Assembly: GCF_004563925.1 (NCBI RefSeq)
Contig: NZ_SPNJ01000001.1
Coordinates: forward strand, 806,001-870,000
DNA from: Herbaspirillum sp. 3R11
GTDB lineage: Bacteria > Pseudomonadota > Gammaproteobacteria > Burkholderiales > Burkholderiaceae_D
DNA length: 64,000 bases
Direction of reading: 5' to 3'
In this document: positions 1 through 8,547 of the stretch, piece by piece
Position numbering within the stretch: the stretch's first letter is position 1
Layout: every line of letters starts with the position of its first letter
Notes under the pieces: model-generated
What the model saw: the letters and a program-made list of their open reading frames with translations, nothing else
Databases searched by the model: none
What the model was told of the DNA's origin: nothing
Position numbers and translations under genes: made by a program

Positions 1-2
1 CG

Positions 3-62
3 CGCCTGCCGAAGAACGCCGGCATGGAACTTACGCGCAGCCGCAGCAGTAGCGGTAAGTGA
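3..62 (+). CDS. Possible 3' end of an upstream gene (partial)
   Basis: This frame is open from the left edge to a TGA at 60-62 and encodes 19 residues ending in a basic, serine-rich tail (TRSRSSSGK). Such tails are common at the end of RNA-binding proteins, but nothing here identifies a family. It could equally be non-coding sequence before the DUF4197 gene. No hairpin terminator is visible between this stop and the next start at 140. Confidence 0.25.
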   Translation, partial: RLPKNAGMELTRSRSSSGK

Positions 63-139
63 GATAAAACCGACGGGCTTCGATAGGCAGGCTGCGAGGC
101 GCGTATTATGATGGCGCGTCTTCTTCCTTCGGAGTTCCC

Positions 140-838
140 ATGCTGCCCCTCAAGAAATTCAAACACGCTCCCATCGCTGCCGCACTGGTGCTGACCAGCA
201 CACTGGCGTTCGCGTTGTCGCTGTCCGACCTCAGCAACCAGGACGCCACCAGCGGTCTGAAAGCGGCGCTGGAGAAGGGCGCCAACGTCGCCGTTTCGAA
301 GCTCGGCGTGGAGAATGGTTTCCTCGACAACGACAAGGTCAAGATCCAGTTGCCGGGCCCGTTGCAGCAAGCCATGCCGCTGCTGAAGATGACCGGCCAG
401 GGCCAGAAGCTGGACGACCTGGTGGTGTCGATGAACCGCGCCGCCGAATCGGCCGTGCCGCTGGCCAAGCCGCTGCTGATCAACGCGGTCAAGTCCATGT
501 CGGTCACTGACGCGAAGAACATCCTGTCCGGCGGCCAGACCTCGGTGACCGATTTCTTCCGCCAGAAGACGGCCACGCCGCTCGGTGAAAAATTCCTCCC
601 CATCGTCAAGAAGATCACCGATAAAAACGGCCTCTCCGCCAAGTACAACGGCACCATGGGGCAGGTCGCCAAAACCGGTCTGGTGTCGGGTGACCAGGCC
701 ACGGTCGAAGGCTATGTCACGCAGCGTTCTCTCGACGGCCTGTTCTACATGATCGGCGAAGAAGAGAAGGCGATCCGCGCCGATCCGATCGGCGCCGGCA
801 GCGCGATCATCGGCAAGGTGTTCGGGGCGCTGAAATAA
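140..838 (+). CDS. DUF4197 family exported protein
   Basis: A 232-residue protein recognised as a DUF4197 member from its overall sequence: a helical N-terminal half with the LKAALEKGA and KIQLPGPL stretches and a C-terminal part containing DGLFYMIGEEE. The first ~27 residues form a signal peptide (KKFK basic end, hydrophobic core, AFA before the probable cleavage), so the protein is probably periplasmic or outer-membrane associated. The ATG at 140 has a GGAG ribosome site just upstream. The family has no known biochemical role. It stands alone, followed by an intrinsic terminator. Confidence 0.85.
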   Translation: MLPLKKFKHAPIAAALVLTSTLAFALSLSDLSNQDATSGLKAALEKGANVAVSKLGVENGFLDNDKVKIQLPGPLQQAMPLLKMTGQGQKLDDLVVSMNRAAESAVPLAKPLLINAVKSMSVTDAKNILSGGQTSVTDFFRQKTATPLGEKFLPIVKKITDKNGLSAKYNGTMGQVAKTGLVSGDQATVEGYVTQRSLDGLFYMIGEEEKAIRADPIGAGSAIIGKVFGALK

Positions 839-866
839 GCCGCGGTTTTTTGCTCGAAAATCCCTG

Positions 867-893
867 AAAACCGGCCTTTTTGGCCGGTTTTTC
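867..893 (+). terminator. Intrinsic terminator after the DUF4197 gene
   Basis: A perfect 10-bp stem (AAAACCGGCC / GGCCGGTTTT) encloses a 5-nt T loop and runs into T residues. It lies 28 nt after the stop codon. Confidence 0.9.
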
Positions 894-1248
894 GTTTCTA
901 CAGATTCGTCGGTTATGACTTCTTGAATTGTCATTTCTGGACTTCATTAAGCAAGTCGGTTATACTGCCGTCTGTCCTAGCGACAACACTTGTTCAACTA
1001 CTAAGTAATTCCTGATCCGCTCTTGGGTCGTCTCGTTGTCCGGCATGCCGATTTACTGCCGCCGGATGCATACATCGTCGATTACGCGTTCGCGCGATCG
1101 ATTTCATCGCTGCCTCGGCAGCACAGGTTCGTATCCAAACGATTAGCCCTGCGAGGGCAACGAACCAATACAAATAGTCAAAGCGCTGTCGCGGTTTCGA
1201 TATCGGCATTTCATTGATCTCGACCATGGCGGCCACACAGGGGGAACC
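894..1248 (+). promoter_or_regulatory. Upstream region of the ABC importer operon
   Basis: This 355-nt stretch has no convincing gene. The left part is AT-rich and contains a sigma70-like pair TGGACT (938-943) and TATACT (961-966) with a 17-nt spacer. If used, the ABC operon mRNA would have a leader of about 275 nt. A short minus-strand frame (994-1236) encodes one hydrophobic stretch but then degenerates into arginine-rich sequence, so I did not call it. Osmotic regulation would be expected for such an operon; no specific operator was recognised. Confidence 0.35.
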
Positions 1249-1974
1249 ATGACGCGAAGTCTTCGCAACGTCATCGGTGGCGCAGCCTCGGTCACAGCCG
1301 TTTCAGTGCTCGCCGTCGCCGGCCTGATCCAGTGGATCGGGATGGACGTCATCACGCAGTATCGCAGCGACCTGATCTACTACACCGGCAAGCATCTGCA
1401 ACTGGTCGCGTGGTCCATGCTGCTGGCGATCGCCACCGGTATTCCGGCCGGCATCATGCTGAGCCGGCCGGCGCTGGCGCGTCGCGCCGAGTACTTCATC
1501 CAGGTCTTCAACATCGGCAACACCATCCCGTCGATCGCGGTACTGGCCCTGGCGCTGGCCTTCTTCGGCATCGGCAACTGGCCAACCATTCTGGCGCTAT
1601 GGCTGGCTTCGCTGCTGCCTATCGTGCGCAATACCTTCGAAGGCTTGAAGAACGTGCCGGCGCCGCTGCGCGAAGCGGCCAAAGGCATCGGCATGAAGCC
1701 CTATCAGGTACTGCTGCGCGTCGAGCTGCCAAACGCCTTGCCGATCATCGTCGGCGGCATCCGCACGGCGCTGGTGATCAATGTCGGCACCGCGCCGCTG
1801 TCGATGCTGATCGGCGGCGAAAGCCTGGGCGGATTGATCTTTCCGGGCATCTACCTGAACAACCACGGCCAGCTGCTGCTGGGCGCCGCCGCAACCGCCT
1901 TGCTGGCGCTGTTGCTGGACGCGATCGTCACGCTGCTGTCGCACTGGTACCTGTCGCGTCGAGGCCTGGCGTGA
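1249..1974 (+). CDS. Osmoprotectant-type ABC transporter permease (first)
   Basis: A 241-residue inner-membrane permease of the OpuB/OpuC/YehW-YehY type. After an N-terminal hydrophobic anchor it has about five further membrane segments. The cytoplasmic EAA-like coupling loop is REAAKGIGMKPYQVLLRVELP (residues ~142-162), which would contact the ATPase. It is the first gene of a four-gene operon permease / binding protein / permease / ATPase, the composition of glycine betaine, choline or related compatible-solute importers. A GGGGGAACC stretch precedes the ATG. The substrate cannot be deduced from sequence alone. Confidence 0.88.
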   Translation: MTRSLRNVIGGAASVTAVSVLAVAGLIQWIGMDVITQYRSDLIYYTGKHLQLVAWSMLLAIATGIPAGIMLSRPALARRAEYFIQVFNIGNTIPSIAVLALALAFFGIGNWPTILALWLASLLPIVRNTFEGLKNVPAPLREAAKGIGMKPYQVLLRVELPNALPIIVGGIRTALVINVGTAPLSMLIGGESLGGLIFPGIYLNNHGQLLLGAAATALLALLLDAIVTLLSHWYLSRRGLA

Positions 1975-2006
1975 GCCGGGTGCACAACAACAAAAAGGGA
2001 ACAGCC

Positions 2007-2909
2007 ATGAAATCTTCTTATCTTTTACGTGCGTTCGGCTTTGCGCTCAGCCTGCTGGCACTGTTGCCGGCCACGGCCGCCACGCTGGTCGTCGGCGGCA
2101 AGAACTTCACCGAACAATTGATTCTGTCATCGATGACTGCGCAATACCTGCGCGCCAAAGGCTATGACGTCGATCTCAGGAACGGCCTCGGCTCGACGCT
2201 CATGCGCAAGGCGCAGGAAAGCAAGCAGCTCGATATCGTGTGGGAATACACCGGCACGTCGCTGATTGTCTACAACCACGTCGACGAAAAACTCGACGCT
2301 GAAACGACCTATGCGCGCGTCAAGGCGCTCGACCAGAAAATCGGCCTGACCTGGCTCAACGAGTCCGGCCTCAACAACACCTACGCCTTCGCCATGCCGC
2401 AAAAGCTGGCCGATGAACAAGGCATCAACACGCTGGAAGACCTCGCGCAGCACATCACGCAGGAACAGCAGTCCGGCGGCAAGCCGCAGCTGATGGGTGT
2501 GGACTATGAATTCGCGTCGCGCCCCGACGGCCTCGAACCGATGCAAAAACTCTATGGCTTCCAGCTCGACCGCAGCGAAGTCAAGCAGATGGATCCGGGA
2601 CTGGTCTACACCGCCTTGCGCAACGAGCAGCTGTATGTCGGCCTGACGTATTCGTCGGACGGCCGCATCAAGGGCTTCAACCTGAAACTGCTGGAAGACA
2701 ACAAGGGCTACTTCGCCGCCTACAAGGCGACCCCCGTGGTGCGCGAAGAAGTGCTGCAAGAGCATACACAACTGGCGGAACAACTGAACGCCTTGTCGGC
2801 CGCCATCGACACCGAAAAAATGACCGACATGAACAAGCGCGTCGACATCGACCAGGAGCCGATCGGCAAGGTCGTCACCGAATTCCTGCAGCAGCAGGGA
2901 CTGATCTGA
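2007..2909 (+). CDS. Glycine betaine/osmoprotectant substrate-binding protein
   Basis: A 300-residue periplasmic binding protein of the OpuBC/OsmF (YehZ) type. The N-terminus is a Sec signal peptide ending near PATAA. The mature protein starts with VVGGKNFTEQLIL, the typical opening of this family, followed by GLGSTLMRKA and the conserved DIVWEYTGTSL stretch. I chose the ATG at 2007 because it gives the signal peptide and has an AGGGAACA ribosome site; the frame is open further upstream but that part is a shadow of the permease gene. It would deliver solute to the two permeases encoded on either side. Confidence 0.9.
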   Translation: MKSSYLLRAFGFALSLLALLPATAATLVVGGKNFTEQLILSSMTAQYLRAKGYDVDLRNGLGSTLMRKAQESKQLDIVWEYTGTSLIVYNHVDEKLDAETTYARVKALDQKIGLTWLNESGLNNTYAFAMPQKLADEQGINTLEDLAQHITQEQQSGGKPQLMGVDYEFASRPDGLEPMQKLYGFQLDRSEVKQMDPGLVYTALRNEQLYVGLTYSSDGRIKGFNLKLLEDNKGYFAAYKATPVVREEVLQEHTQLAEQLNALSAAIDTEKMTDMNKRVDIDQEPIGKVVTEFLQQQGLI

Positions 2910-2919
2910 GGAGCCGGCC

Positions 2920-3570
2920 ATGAATCTGATCGACTACCTCGCCGGCGACTGGCACAACATCCTCAACCTGACGCTGCAGCATCTCAGGCTGGTCGGCGTT
3001 GCCGTCAGCCTGGCCATCGTCATCGGCGTGCCGCTGGGCATCCTCATCACGCGCCATCGCTGGCTGGCCACGCCCTTGCTCGGTCTCGCCACGGTGGTGC
3101 TGACCTTGCCGTCGATTGCGCTGTTCGGCCTGATGATTCCGGTGTTCTCGCAATTCGGCGCCGGCATCGGGCCGTTGCCGGCGATCACGGCAGTGTTCCT
3201 GTATTCGCTGTTGCCGATCATGCGCAACACCTTCCTCGCGCTCGACAACATCGACAGCGGCATCCGGGAGGCCGGCATCGGTATCGGCATGACCTTCTGG
3301 CAGCGTCTGCGCATGGTGGATCTGCCGCTGGCGCTGCCGGTGATACTAGGCGGCGTGCGTACGGCGGTGGTGATGAACATCGGCGTGATGGCGATCGCCG
3401 CAGTGATCGGCGCCGGCGGCCTGGGCGTGCTGATCCTGCATGCGATCAGCCAGAGCAACATGCAAAAACTGGTGGTGGGCGCCGTGCTCATCAGCGTGCT
3501 GGCGATTGTCGCCGACGTGCTGCTGCAAGGCCTGCAACGACTTCTGACTCCGAAAGGACTGCAAAAATGA
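2920..3570 (+). CDS. Osmoprotectant-type ABC transporter permease (second)
   Basis: A 216-residue permease related to the first one, with about five to six membrane segments and an EAA-type loop (REAGIGIGMTFWQRLRMVDLP, from residue ~111) that couples to the ATPase. The two permeases would form a heterodimer, as in OpuC and YehWY systems. It begins 10 nt after the binding-protein stop with a GAGGAG ribosome site, and its last codons overlap the ATPase start by 4 nt (ATGA), so translation is probably coupled. Confidence 0.9.
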   Translation: MNLIDYLAGDWHNILNLTLQHLRLVGVAVSLAIVIGVPLGILITRHRWLATPLLGLATVVLTLPSIALFGLMIPVFSQFGAGIGPLPAITAVFLYSLLPIMRNTFLALDNIDSGIREAGIGIGMTFWQRLRMVDLPLALPVILGGVRTAVVMNIGVMAIAAVIGAGGLGVLILHAISQSNMQKLVVGAVLISVLAIVADVLLQGLQRLLTPKGLQK

Positions 3571-4706
3571 TAGAACTCGAACAACTCAGCAAAACCTATA
3601 CGCAAAAAGACGGCACGCCGGTGAAGGCGGTCGACTCGGTCAGCCTCAAGGTGGCCGAAGGCGAGATCTGCGTCTTCCTCGGTCCGTCCGGTTGCGGCAA
3701 GACCACCACGCTGAAGATGATCAATCGCCTGATCGCGCCGACATCCGGCCGCGTGCTGCTCAACGGTGAAGACACCACCGGCATCGATGAAGTCAGCCTG
3801 CGCCGCCACATCGGTTACGTGATCCAGCAGATCGGCCTGTTTCCCAACATGACGATCGAAGAAAACATCACCATCGTGCCGCGCCTGCTGGGCTGGGACA
3901 AGAAGCGCTGCCGCGAGCGCGCGACCGAACTGATGGCGATGGTGGCGCTGGATCCGGCGAAATTCCTCAAGCGCTATCCGCGCGAACTGTCGGGCGGCCA
4001 GCAACAGCGCATCGGCGTGATCCGCGCGCTGGCGGCGGATGCGCCGGTGCTGCTGATGGACGAGCCGTTCGGCGCGGTCGACCCGATCAACCGCGAATCG
4101 ATCCAGAACGAATTTTTCCAGATGCAGCGCCAGCTCAAGAAGACCGTGATCATGGTCAGCCACGACATTGACGAAGCCATCAAGTTGGGCGACCAGGTGG
4201 CGATTTTCCGCGCCGGCAAGCTGGTGCAGTTCGATCATCCGGATACCTTGCTGGCGCGTCCCAAGGATGATTTTGTCAGCGCCTTCGTCGGTCAGGACCA
4301 TACGCTCAAGCGCCTGCTGCTGGTGCGCGCGGGCGACGCCGCGACGACGCCTGCAACGGCACGTCCCGGTTTGCCGCTGCAGGATGCGATGACGCTGATG
4401 GACGACCAGGATGCGCGTTACCTCACTATCACCGACAACGACAACCGCGCGCTCGGCTACGTCAGCCGTCGCGATATCCGCAGCGCAGGAACAGTTGGCG
4501 TCAGCGGAGACAAGGTCAAGCCCTTCAATCTCAATGCGACGCCGGATGAAAACCTGCGCGTGGTGCTGTCGAAGATGTACAAGCACAGCGCCAGCTGGAT
4601 GCCGGTCATCGATGCAGAGGGAAAATATCTGGGAGAGGTGACGCAGGATTCGATCGCCGACTACCTGAGTTCGGGAAAATCGCGCGGCCAGAAGATGGCG
4701 GCCTGA
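3567..4706 (+). CDS. Osmoprotectant ABC transporter ATP-binding protein with CBS domains
   Basis: A 379-residue ATPase with Walker A GPSGCGKTT (residues 39-47), ABC signature LSGGQQQR, Walker B VLLMDEPFGAVD and a switch histidine in VMVSHD. After the nucleotide-binding domain (to ~240) there is a C-terminal module of two CBS-type repeats (about 265-370, with DDQDARYLTITD and SASWMPVID). In OpuA-type transporters CBS domains sense ionic strength and gate transport. That, with the gene order, supports an osmolyte importer. It is the last gene of the operon and is followed by a strong terminator. Confidence 0.92.
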   Translation: MIELEQLSKTYTQKDGTPVKAVDSVSLKVAEGEICVFLGPSGCGKTTTLKMINRLIAPTSGRVLLNGEDTTGIDEVSLRRHIGYVIQQIGLFPNMTIEENITIVPRLLGWDKKRCRERATELMAMVALDPAKFLKRYPRELSGGQQQRIGVIRALAADAPVLLMDEPFGAVDPINRESIQNEFFQMQRQLKKTVIMVSHDIDEAIKLGDQVAIFRAGKLVQFDHPDTLLARPKDDFVSAFVGQDHTLKRLLLVRAGDAATTPATARPGLPLQDAMTLMDDQDARYLTITDNDNRALGYVSRRDIRSAGTVGVSGDKVKPFNLNATPDENLRVVLSKMYKHSASWMPVIDAEGKYLGEVTQDSIADYLSSGKSRGQKMAA

Positions 4707-4723
4707 AAAGAGTTGCTGTGATA

Positions 4724-4753
4724 AAAAACGCCCCGGATGTCCGGGGCGTTTTT
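4724..4753. terminator. Bidirectional intrinsic terminator
   Basis: A perfect 13-bp stem (A5 CGCCCCGG / CCGGGGCG T5) encloses a 4-nt loop. The A-tract before and T-tract after let it stop both the ABC operon from the left and the acetyltransferase gene from the right. Confidence 0.93.
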
Positions 4754-4756
4754 ACG

Positions 4757-5236
4757 TCACAGCAAGCGATGCATGAACACCGCTTTGCCAGAAGAAGGAT
4801 CCAGTTCATAGCCGACGAAACCGGTGGAGGCGTACAGCGAACGCGCCACGGTATTGCCTTCCAGGACTTCCAAGGTGATCTTGCAGCAACCGAGTTCGCG
4901 TGCGCAGGTGTCGACCGCCTGCATCAGCAACTTCGCAATGCCGCGTCCGCGATAAGCGGGCGCCACGGCGAAGTCGTGGATGTTGAGCAGCGGTTTGCAG
5001 GCGAAGCTGGAAAAGCCTTCGATGCAATTGGCGAAGCCGGCAGCATGCTCGCCGTCGAATGCCAGGAACACATGCACGGCAGGGCGCTTGCGCAATTCGT
5101 CGATCAGGTGGGCGCGGACGAAATCGCTGATGCCTTCGCCGCCTCCCATCAGGTCGGATGCATACGCATCAAGCATCTCGAGGATGGCGACGCCATGTCG
5201 CGGATTGTTGAGGTCAGCTTTGACGACGGCTATCAA
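4757..5236 (-). CDS. GNAT family N-acetyltransferase
   Basis: A 159-residue protein with the GNAT fold: the acetyl-CoA pyrophosphate loop is seen as YRGRGIAKLLM (motif A, ~residues 95-105), preceded by the beta-strand FAVAP, and the C-terminal motif B region ARSLYASTGFVGYEL. The acceptor is unknown. It lies 41 nt downstream of rhlE on the same strand and could be co-transcribed with it; its 3' end abuts the shared terminator. Confidence 0.88.
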   Translation of the reverse strand: MIAVVKADLNNPRHGVAILEMLDAYASDLMGGGEGISDFVRAHLIDELRKRPAVHVFLAFDGEHAAGFANCIEGFSSFACKPLLNIHDFAVAPAYRGRGIAKLLMQAVDTCARELGCCKITLEVLEGNTVARSLYASTGFVGYELDPSSGKAVFMHRLL

Positions 5237-5277
5237 TTCGGATGCCTTTCTGCGCGATGCAATCGGAAACGACGATG

Positions 5278-6711
5278 TTACCTGCCGCGACCGCCGGAGC
5301 GGTGGGTCGATGCAGGACGCGCAGCAGGACCGCGGTTCTGCGCCGGACCTGCGCCTTGTGGCTTGGCCGGACCGCCGCCTTGGCGCGGCTTGGCTGCTTG
5401 CGCCTGGCCTTGGCCGCCGGTCTTCGGCTGCTGGGAACGATTTCCGCCACCACCGCCGCCGCCATTGGCGCTACGACCGCCGCCGCCACCACCTTGTGGA
5501 CGACGACCACCGCCGCCGCCACCGCGATGACCTTCGCTGCGCAACTGGATCGGTTGCGGCTTGGCCTTAGGATCGGGTTCGAAGCCGGGCACGATTTCGA
5601 CAGGAATCTCACGCTTGATGAAACGTTCGATGTCGCTCAGCAGATCGCGTTCGTCGACGCAGACCAGCGACACGGCTGAGCCGGTGGCGCCGGCGCGGCC
5701 GGTGCGGCCGATGCGGTGGACGTAATCTTCGGCGACGTTCGGCAGGTCATAGTTGACCACGTGCGGCAATTGATCGATGTCGATGCCGCGTGCAGCGATG
5801 TCGGTGGCGATCAGCGCTTGCAGCTTGCCGTCCTTGAAGTCGGCCAGGGCGCGGGTGCGCGCTGCCTGGCTCTTGTTGCCGTGGATTGCCATGGCAGTGA
5901 TTTCGTCGCGTGCCAGCTGTTCGACCAGCTTGTTGGCGCCGTGCTTGGTGCGGGTGAACACCAGCACCTGGTTCCACTGGTTGGTCTTGATCAGATGCGC
6001 CAGCAGCGGATGCTTCTTGTCGCGGTCGACCGGGTGGATCTTCTGGCCGATCACTTCCACGGTGGAATTGCGGCGCGCCACTTCGATCATTGCCGGCGAA
6101 TTCAGCAGGCCATCGGCCAGTGCCTTGATCTCGTCGGAGAAGGTGGCCGAGAACAACAGGTTCTGGCGCTTCTTCGGCAGGACGGCGAGGATCTTCTTGA
6201 TGTCGCGGATGAAACCCATGTCGAGCATGCGATCGGCTTCGTCCAGGATCAGGACTTGCACGCTCTTCAGATCAACCGTGTTTTGCTGCATGTGGTCGAG
6301 CAGGCGGCCAGGTGTGGCGACCAGGATATCGACGCCTTGCTTGAGCAGGCGGATTTGCGGGTTGATGCCGACGCCGCCGAAGATGCAGGCGGAAGTCAGC
6401 GGCAGGTACTTGCCGTAGACGCGCACGCTTTCTTCGACCTGCGCCGCGAGTTCACGCGTCGGGGTCAGGATCAGCGCGCGGATCGGCACATGGCCGTTGA
6501 CTTTGACGCGTTCCACGGACGACAGGCGTTGCAGCAGCGGCAAAGTGAAGCCGGCGGTCTTGCCGGTGCCGGTTTGTGCGCCGGCCAGCAGGTCGCCGCC
6601 ACCGAGTACGGCAGGCACGGCTTGCATCTGGATTGGCGTGGGCGTGGTGTAGCCTTGTTCGGTTACGGCACGAACGATTTCCTCGGAAAGACCGAGAGAT
6701 GAGAATGACAT
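5278..6711 (-). CDS. rhlE: ATP-dependent RNA helicase RhlE (DEAD-box)
   Basis: A 477-residue DEAD-box helicase. All core motifs are visible: the Q motif ([10 protein letters not shown]), motif I AQTGTGKT, motif Ia PTRELA, motif II DEAD, motif III SAT, and motif [12 protein letters not shown], with RecA domains 1 and 2 up to about residue 375. The [12 protein letters not shown] start is typical of RhlE, which acts in ribosome maturation and RNA decay. The last ~95 residues are a low-complexity Gly/Arg/Gln/Pro tail with Gly runs of up to seven, likely RNA-binding and disordered. The reverse strand of this tail gives false proline-rich frames. Confidence 0.95.
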   Translation of the reverse strand: MSFSSLGLSEEIVRAVTEQGYTTPTPIQMQAVPAVLGGGDLLAGAQTGTGKTAGFTLPLLQRLSSVERVKVNGHVPIRALILTPTRELAAQVEESVRVYGKYLPLTSACIFGGVGINPQIRLLKQGVDILVATPGRLLDHMQQNTVDLKSVQVLILDEADRMLDMGFIRDIKKILAVLPKKRQNLLFSATFSDEIKALADGLLNSPAMIEVARRNSTVEVIGQKIHPVDRDKKHPLLAHLIKTNQWNQVLVFTRTKHGANKLVEQLARDEITAMAIHGNKSQAARTRALADFKDGKLQALIATDIAARGIDIDQLPHVVNYDLPNVAEDYVHRIGRTGRAGATGSAVSLVCVDERDLLSDIERFIKREIPVEIVPGFEPDPKAKPQPIQLRSEGHRGGGGGGRRPQGGGGGGRSANGGGGGGGNRSQQPKTGGQGQAQAAKPRQGGGPAKPQGAGPAQNRGPAARPASTHRSGGRGR

Positions 6712-6927
6712 AGTGGGATTTTAAAAATATCGGCCTGTCGCCGCAGTGGGCGCCAGTCGCAGGCAAACGGGTTGAAACGTCGGGAGGACAGCGGACTTTG
6801 ACTGGAGAATGTGCCGCACGGGGCGCAGTATAACAGGTGCGGGGACGGGCCGTGGATAAATCTTGACCAGCGGCGTGCAGGACAGAGCGTACGCCGCCGG
6901 GTCTGACCGGCGCCAGGGCGACGCTGC

Positions 6928-7245
6928 TCAGGCGTCCAGCAAGCGCAGGCCGATGGTGCCGCCGATGATCAGCGCAATGCATACCAGACGCAGTGGCGAC
7001 AGCGCGTCGTTGAACAGGTAAATGCCGAGCACCGCTACGCCGACCGAGCCGGTGCCGGTCCAGATCGCATAGGCGGTGCCGGCCGGCAGGCTACGCATGG
7101 CCAGCGTCAGGAACAGCACGCTGCAGGCGGCTGCACCGACGCCGATCAGGCTGGGCGTCAACCGGGTCCAGCCGTTTGCGTACTTGAGCGCGATCGCCAT
7201 GATGATTTCCACTACACTTGCCAATGACAGGAATACCCAGGCCAT
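6928..7245 (-). CDS. Small multidrug resistance (SMR) family transporter, SugE/Gdx-like
   Basis: A 105-residue protein with four membrane helices and the essential membrane glutamate (E13) of SMR proteins, which work as dual-topology dimers exchanging protons for cations. The stretch MRSLPAGTAYAIWTGTG and the C-terminal half are closest to SugE/Gdx guanidinium exporters, but position 16, usually Trp in Gdx, is Met here. The substrate (guanidinium or quaternary ammonium) is therefore open. It is divergent from an HxlR-type regulator ~75 nt away. The short intergenic gap leaves no room for a guanidine riboswitch. Confidence 0.85.
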   Translation of the reverse strand: MAWVFLSLASVVEIIMAIALKYANGWTRLTPSLIGVGAAACSVLFLTLAMRSLPAGTAYAIWTGTGSVGVAVLGIYLFNDALSPLRLVCIALIIGGTIGLRLLDA

Positions 7246-7317
7246 TATTTTTCTCCGTGAATTTTGAACAGGCGCTCAGCATAGGCAGGGACCGCGAGCC
7301 CAACAAGAAGGCACTTT

Positions 7318-7758
7318 TTGGTAACCATGAAACCGGTAATAAAACTCCCCGTCGAAGAACCGCAAACCGATATCTACAGTCTCGCCTGTCCGTCGCGCAA
7401 GGCGCTGGAACTGGTCGGCAGCAAATGGGCCTTGCTGATTTTTCCGGCGCTGGCGGCGGGGCCGATGCGCAACAGCGCGTTGCTGCGCAAGATCGAAGGT
7501 ATTTCGCAAAAGATGCTGACGCAGACGCTCAAGGAACTGGAGCGCAACGGTCTGGTGACACGCTGCAACCTGGAGACGGCGGCGCCGCACGTGGAATACG
7601 AACTGAGCCCGCTGGGGGAGTCGCTCAGCGATACGCTGATCGCGCTGGACAACTGGGCCGAACGCCATCACGCGGATCTGCAGCGCGCGCGCGAACAATT
7701 CGACAATGAAAAAACCGGCGAACAGGTCGCCGGTCGTCTGGTGCACAAGCTCAAATAA
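7318..7758 (+). CDS. HxlR-type winged-helix transcriptional regulator
   Basis: A 146-residue DNA-binding protein with the HxlR winged helix: CPSRKALELVGSKWALLIF, then ISQKMLTQTLKELERNGLVTR as recognition helix and EYELSPLGESL as wing. The leading Cys of CPSR matches the redox- or electrophile-sensing cysteine seen in some HxlR proteins. The start is uncertain: the TTG at 7318 is ideally spaced from AGAAGG, while an ATG at 7327 would shorten it by three residues. It probably controls the divergent SMR pump gene. It ends 10 nt before the convergent hydrolase gene. Confidence 0.87.
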   Translation: MVTMKPVIKLPVEEPQTDIYSLACPSRKALELVGSKWALLIFPALAAGPMRNSALLRKIEGISQKMLTQTLKELERNGLVTRCNLETAAPHVEYELSPLGESLSDTLIALDNWAERHHADLQRAREQFDNEKTGEQVAGRLVHKLK

Positions 7759-7768
7759 GGTTGAAAAT

Positions 7769-8527
7769 TTAGCCTCGCGCCTGGCCGGATAGAAATTCCA
7801 ACAGCGGCGGCAGCACCAGCTTGCTCTGCATCAGCCCGCCGAAATGCGTCACCCCGGGTAGCGACACAAAGCGTGCGCGCGGCAACAATCCTGCGCAGCG
7901 CTCGACCGCTGCATGGCGTGCATCGGCGTCACCGCAAAACATCAGGCAGGGCAGGTCGATCAGCGACAGCAATTCTTCCATTGAGACGCGCGGTTGTTGC
8001 GCAGCCGCGGCCAGCGCCTGCAGGTCGTTGGCGCGTATCAGCATTTTTACTTCGGGTGAGATGCGTTCATTGAGCACGCTCTCAAATGCCGTGATGAAGG
8101 CATTGGCATCGGCGCCGTCGAGTCCCCTGAAGGCATCCCAACTGGTATCGGCATACGGATGTGCGGCGCCGAGTGTCAGCGATTGCAGGCGTTCGCGCGC
8201 GTGGCGCACCATGCCGTAACCGACCCAGCCGCCCAGCGAATAGCCGCAGTAATGGACCTTGTCGATGGCGAGGTCGTCGAGCACGGCCACCACGTCGGCG
8301 CTGCGTTGCTGCAGCGTGTAGGCGTCCGTCTCGTGCGGCTTGTCGCTGAGGCCGTGGCCCAGCGCATCGAGCGCAATGACGCGGTGGTGTTGCTGCAGTA
8401 CTTCGGTGAATCCGAAGAAGCGCCAGGCTTGCGAGCTGCTGGTGAAGCCGTGGTGCAGGAACAGGTCAGGGCCCTGGCCGCTGACTTCGTAATGGATGCG
8501 CCGTCCGGCGCTGACGACAAATGGCAT
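7769..8527 (-). CDS. Alpha/beta hydrolase
   Basis: A 252-residue soluble hydrolase. The oxyanion-hole region is HHGFTSSS, the nucleophile elbow is GYSLGGW (catalytic Ser), the acid lies near CGDAD and the catalytic His is in GVTHFGG. It has no signal peptide. The substrate is unknown; the family includes esterases, haloperoxidases and C-C bond hydrolases. I chose the ATG at 8527 because the fold starts immediately after it (MPFVVSAGRRIHYE); the open frame upstream is a shadow of the next gene. It lies 20 nt downstream of the VOC gene, likely as an operon. Confidence 0.85.
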   Translation of the reverse strand: MPFVVSAGRRIHYEVSGQGPDLFLHHGFTSSSQAWRFFGFTEVLQQHHRVIALDALGHGLSDKPHETDAYTLQQRSADVVAVLDDLAIDKVHYCGYSLGGWVGYGMVRHARERLQSLTLGAAHPYADTSWDAFRGLDGADANAFITAFESVLNERISPEVKMLIRANDLQALAAAAQQPRVSMEELLSLIDLPCLMFCGDADARHAAVERCAGLLPRARFVSLPGVTHFGGLMQSKLVLPPLLEFLSGQARG

Positions 8528-8547
8528 GGGATGGAGTGAAAAAGGGT

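Noticed and set aside
994..1236. Minus-strand 80-residue frame with one hydrophobic segment
   Set aside because: The second half is Arg/His-rich like non-coding translation, there is no family resemblance, and the frame lies in the expected promoter/leader region of the ABC operon.
2934..4586. 550-residue minus-strand frame
   Set aside because: Antisense of the permease and ATPase genes; Arg/His/Gln-rich composition typical of the reverse of G+C-rich genes.
4718..5530. Plus-strand frame ending in long proline runs
   Set aside because: It is the reverse of the acetyltransferase gene and the Gly-rich tail of RhlE.
5278..5560. Gly/Pro-type repeats as a separate repeat element
   Set aside because: They are codons of the low-complexity C-terminal tail of RhlE, common in this family.
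7246..7317. Possible guanidine riboswitch before the SMR gene
   Set aside because: The divergent gap is only about 75 nt and shows no riboswitch-like stems.
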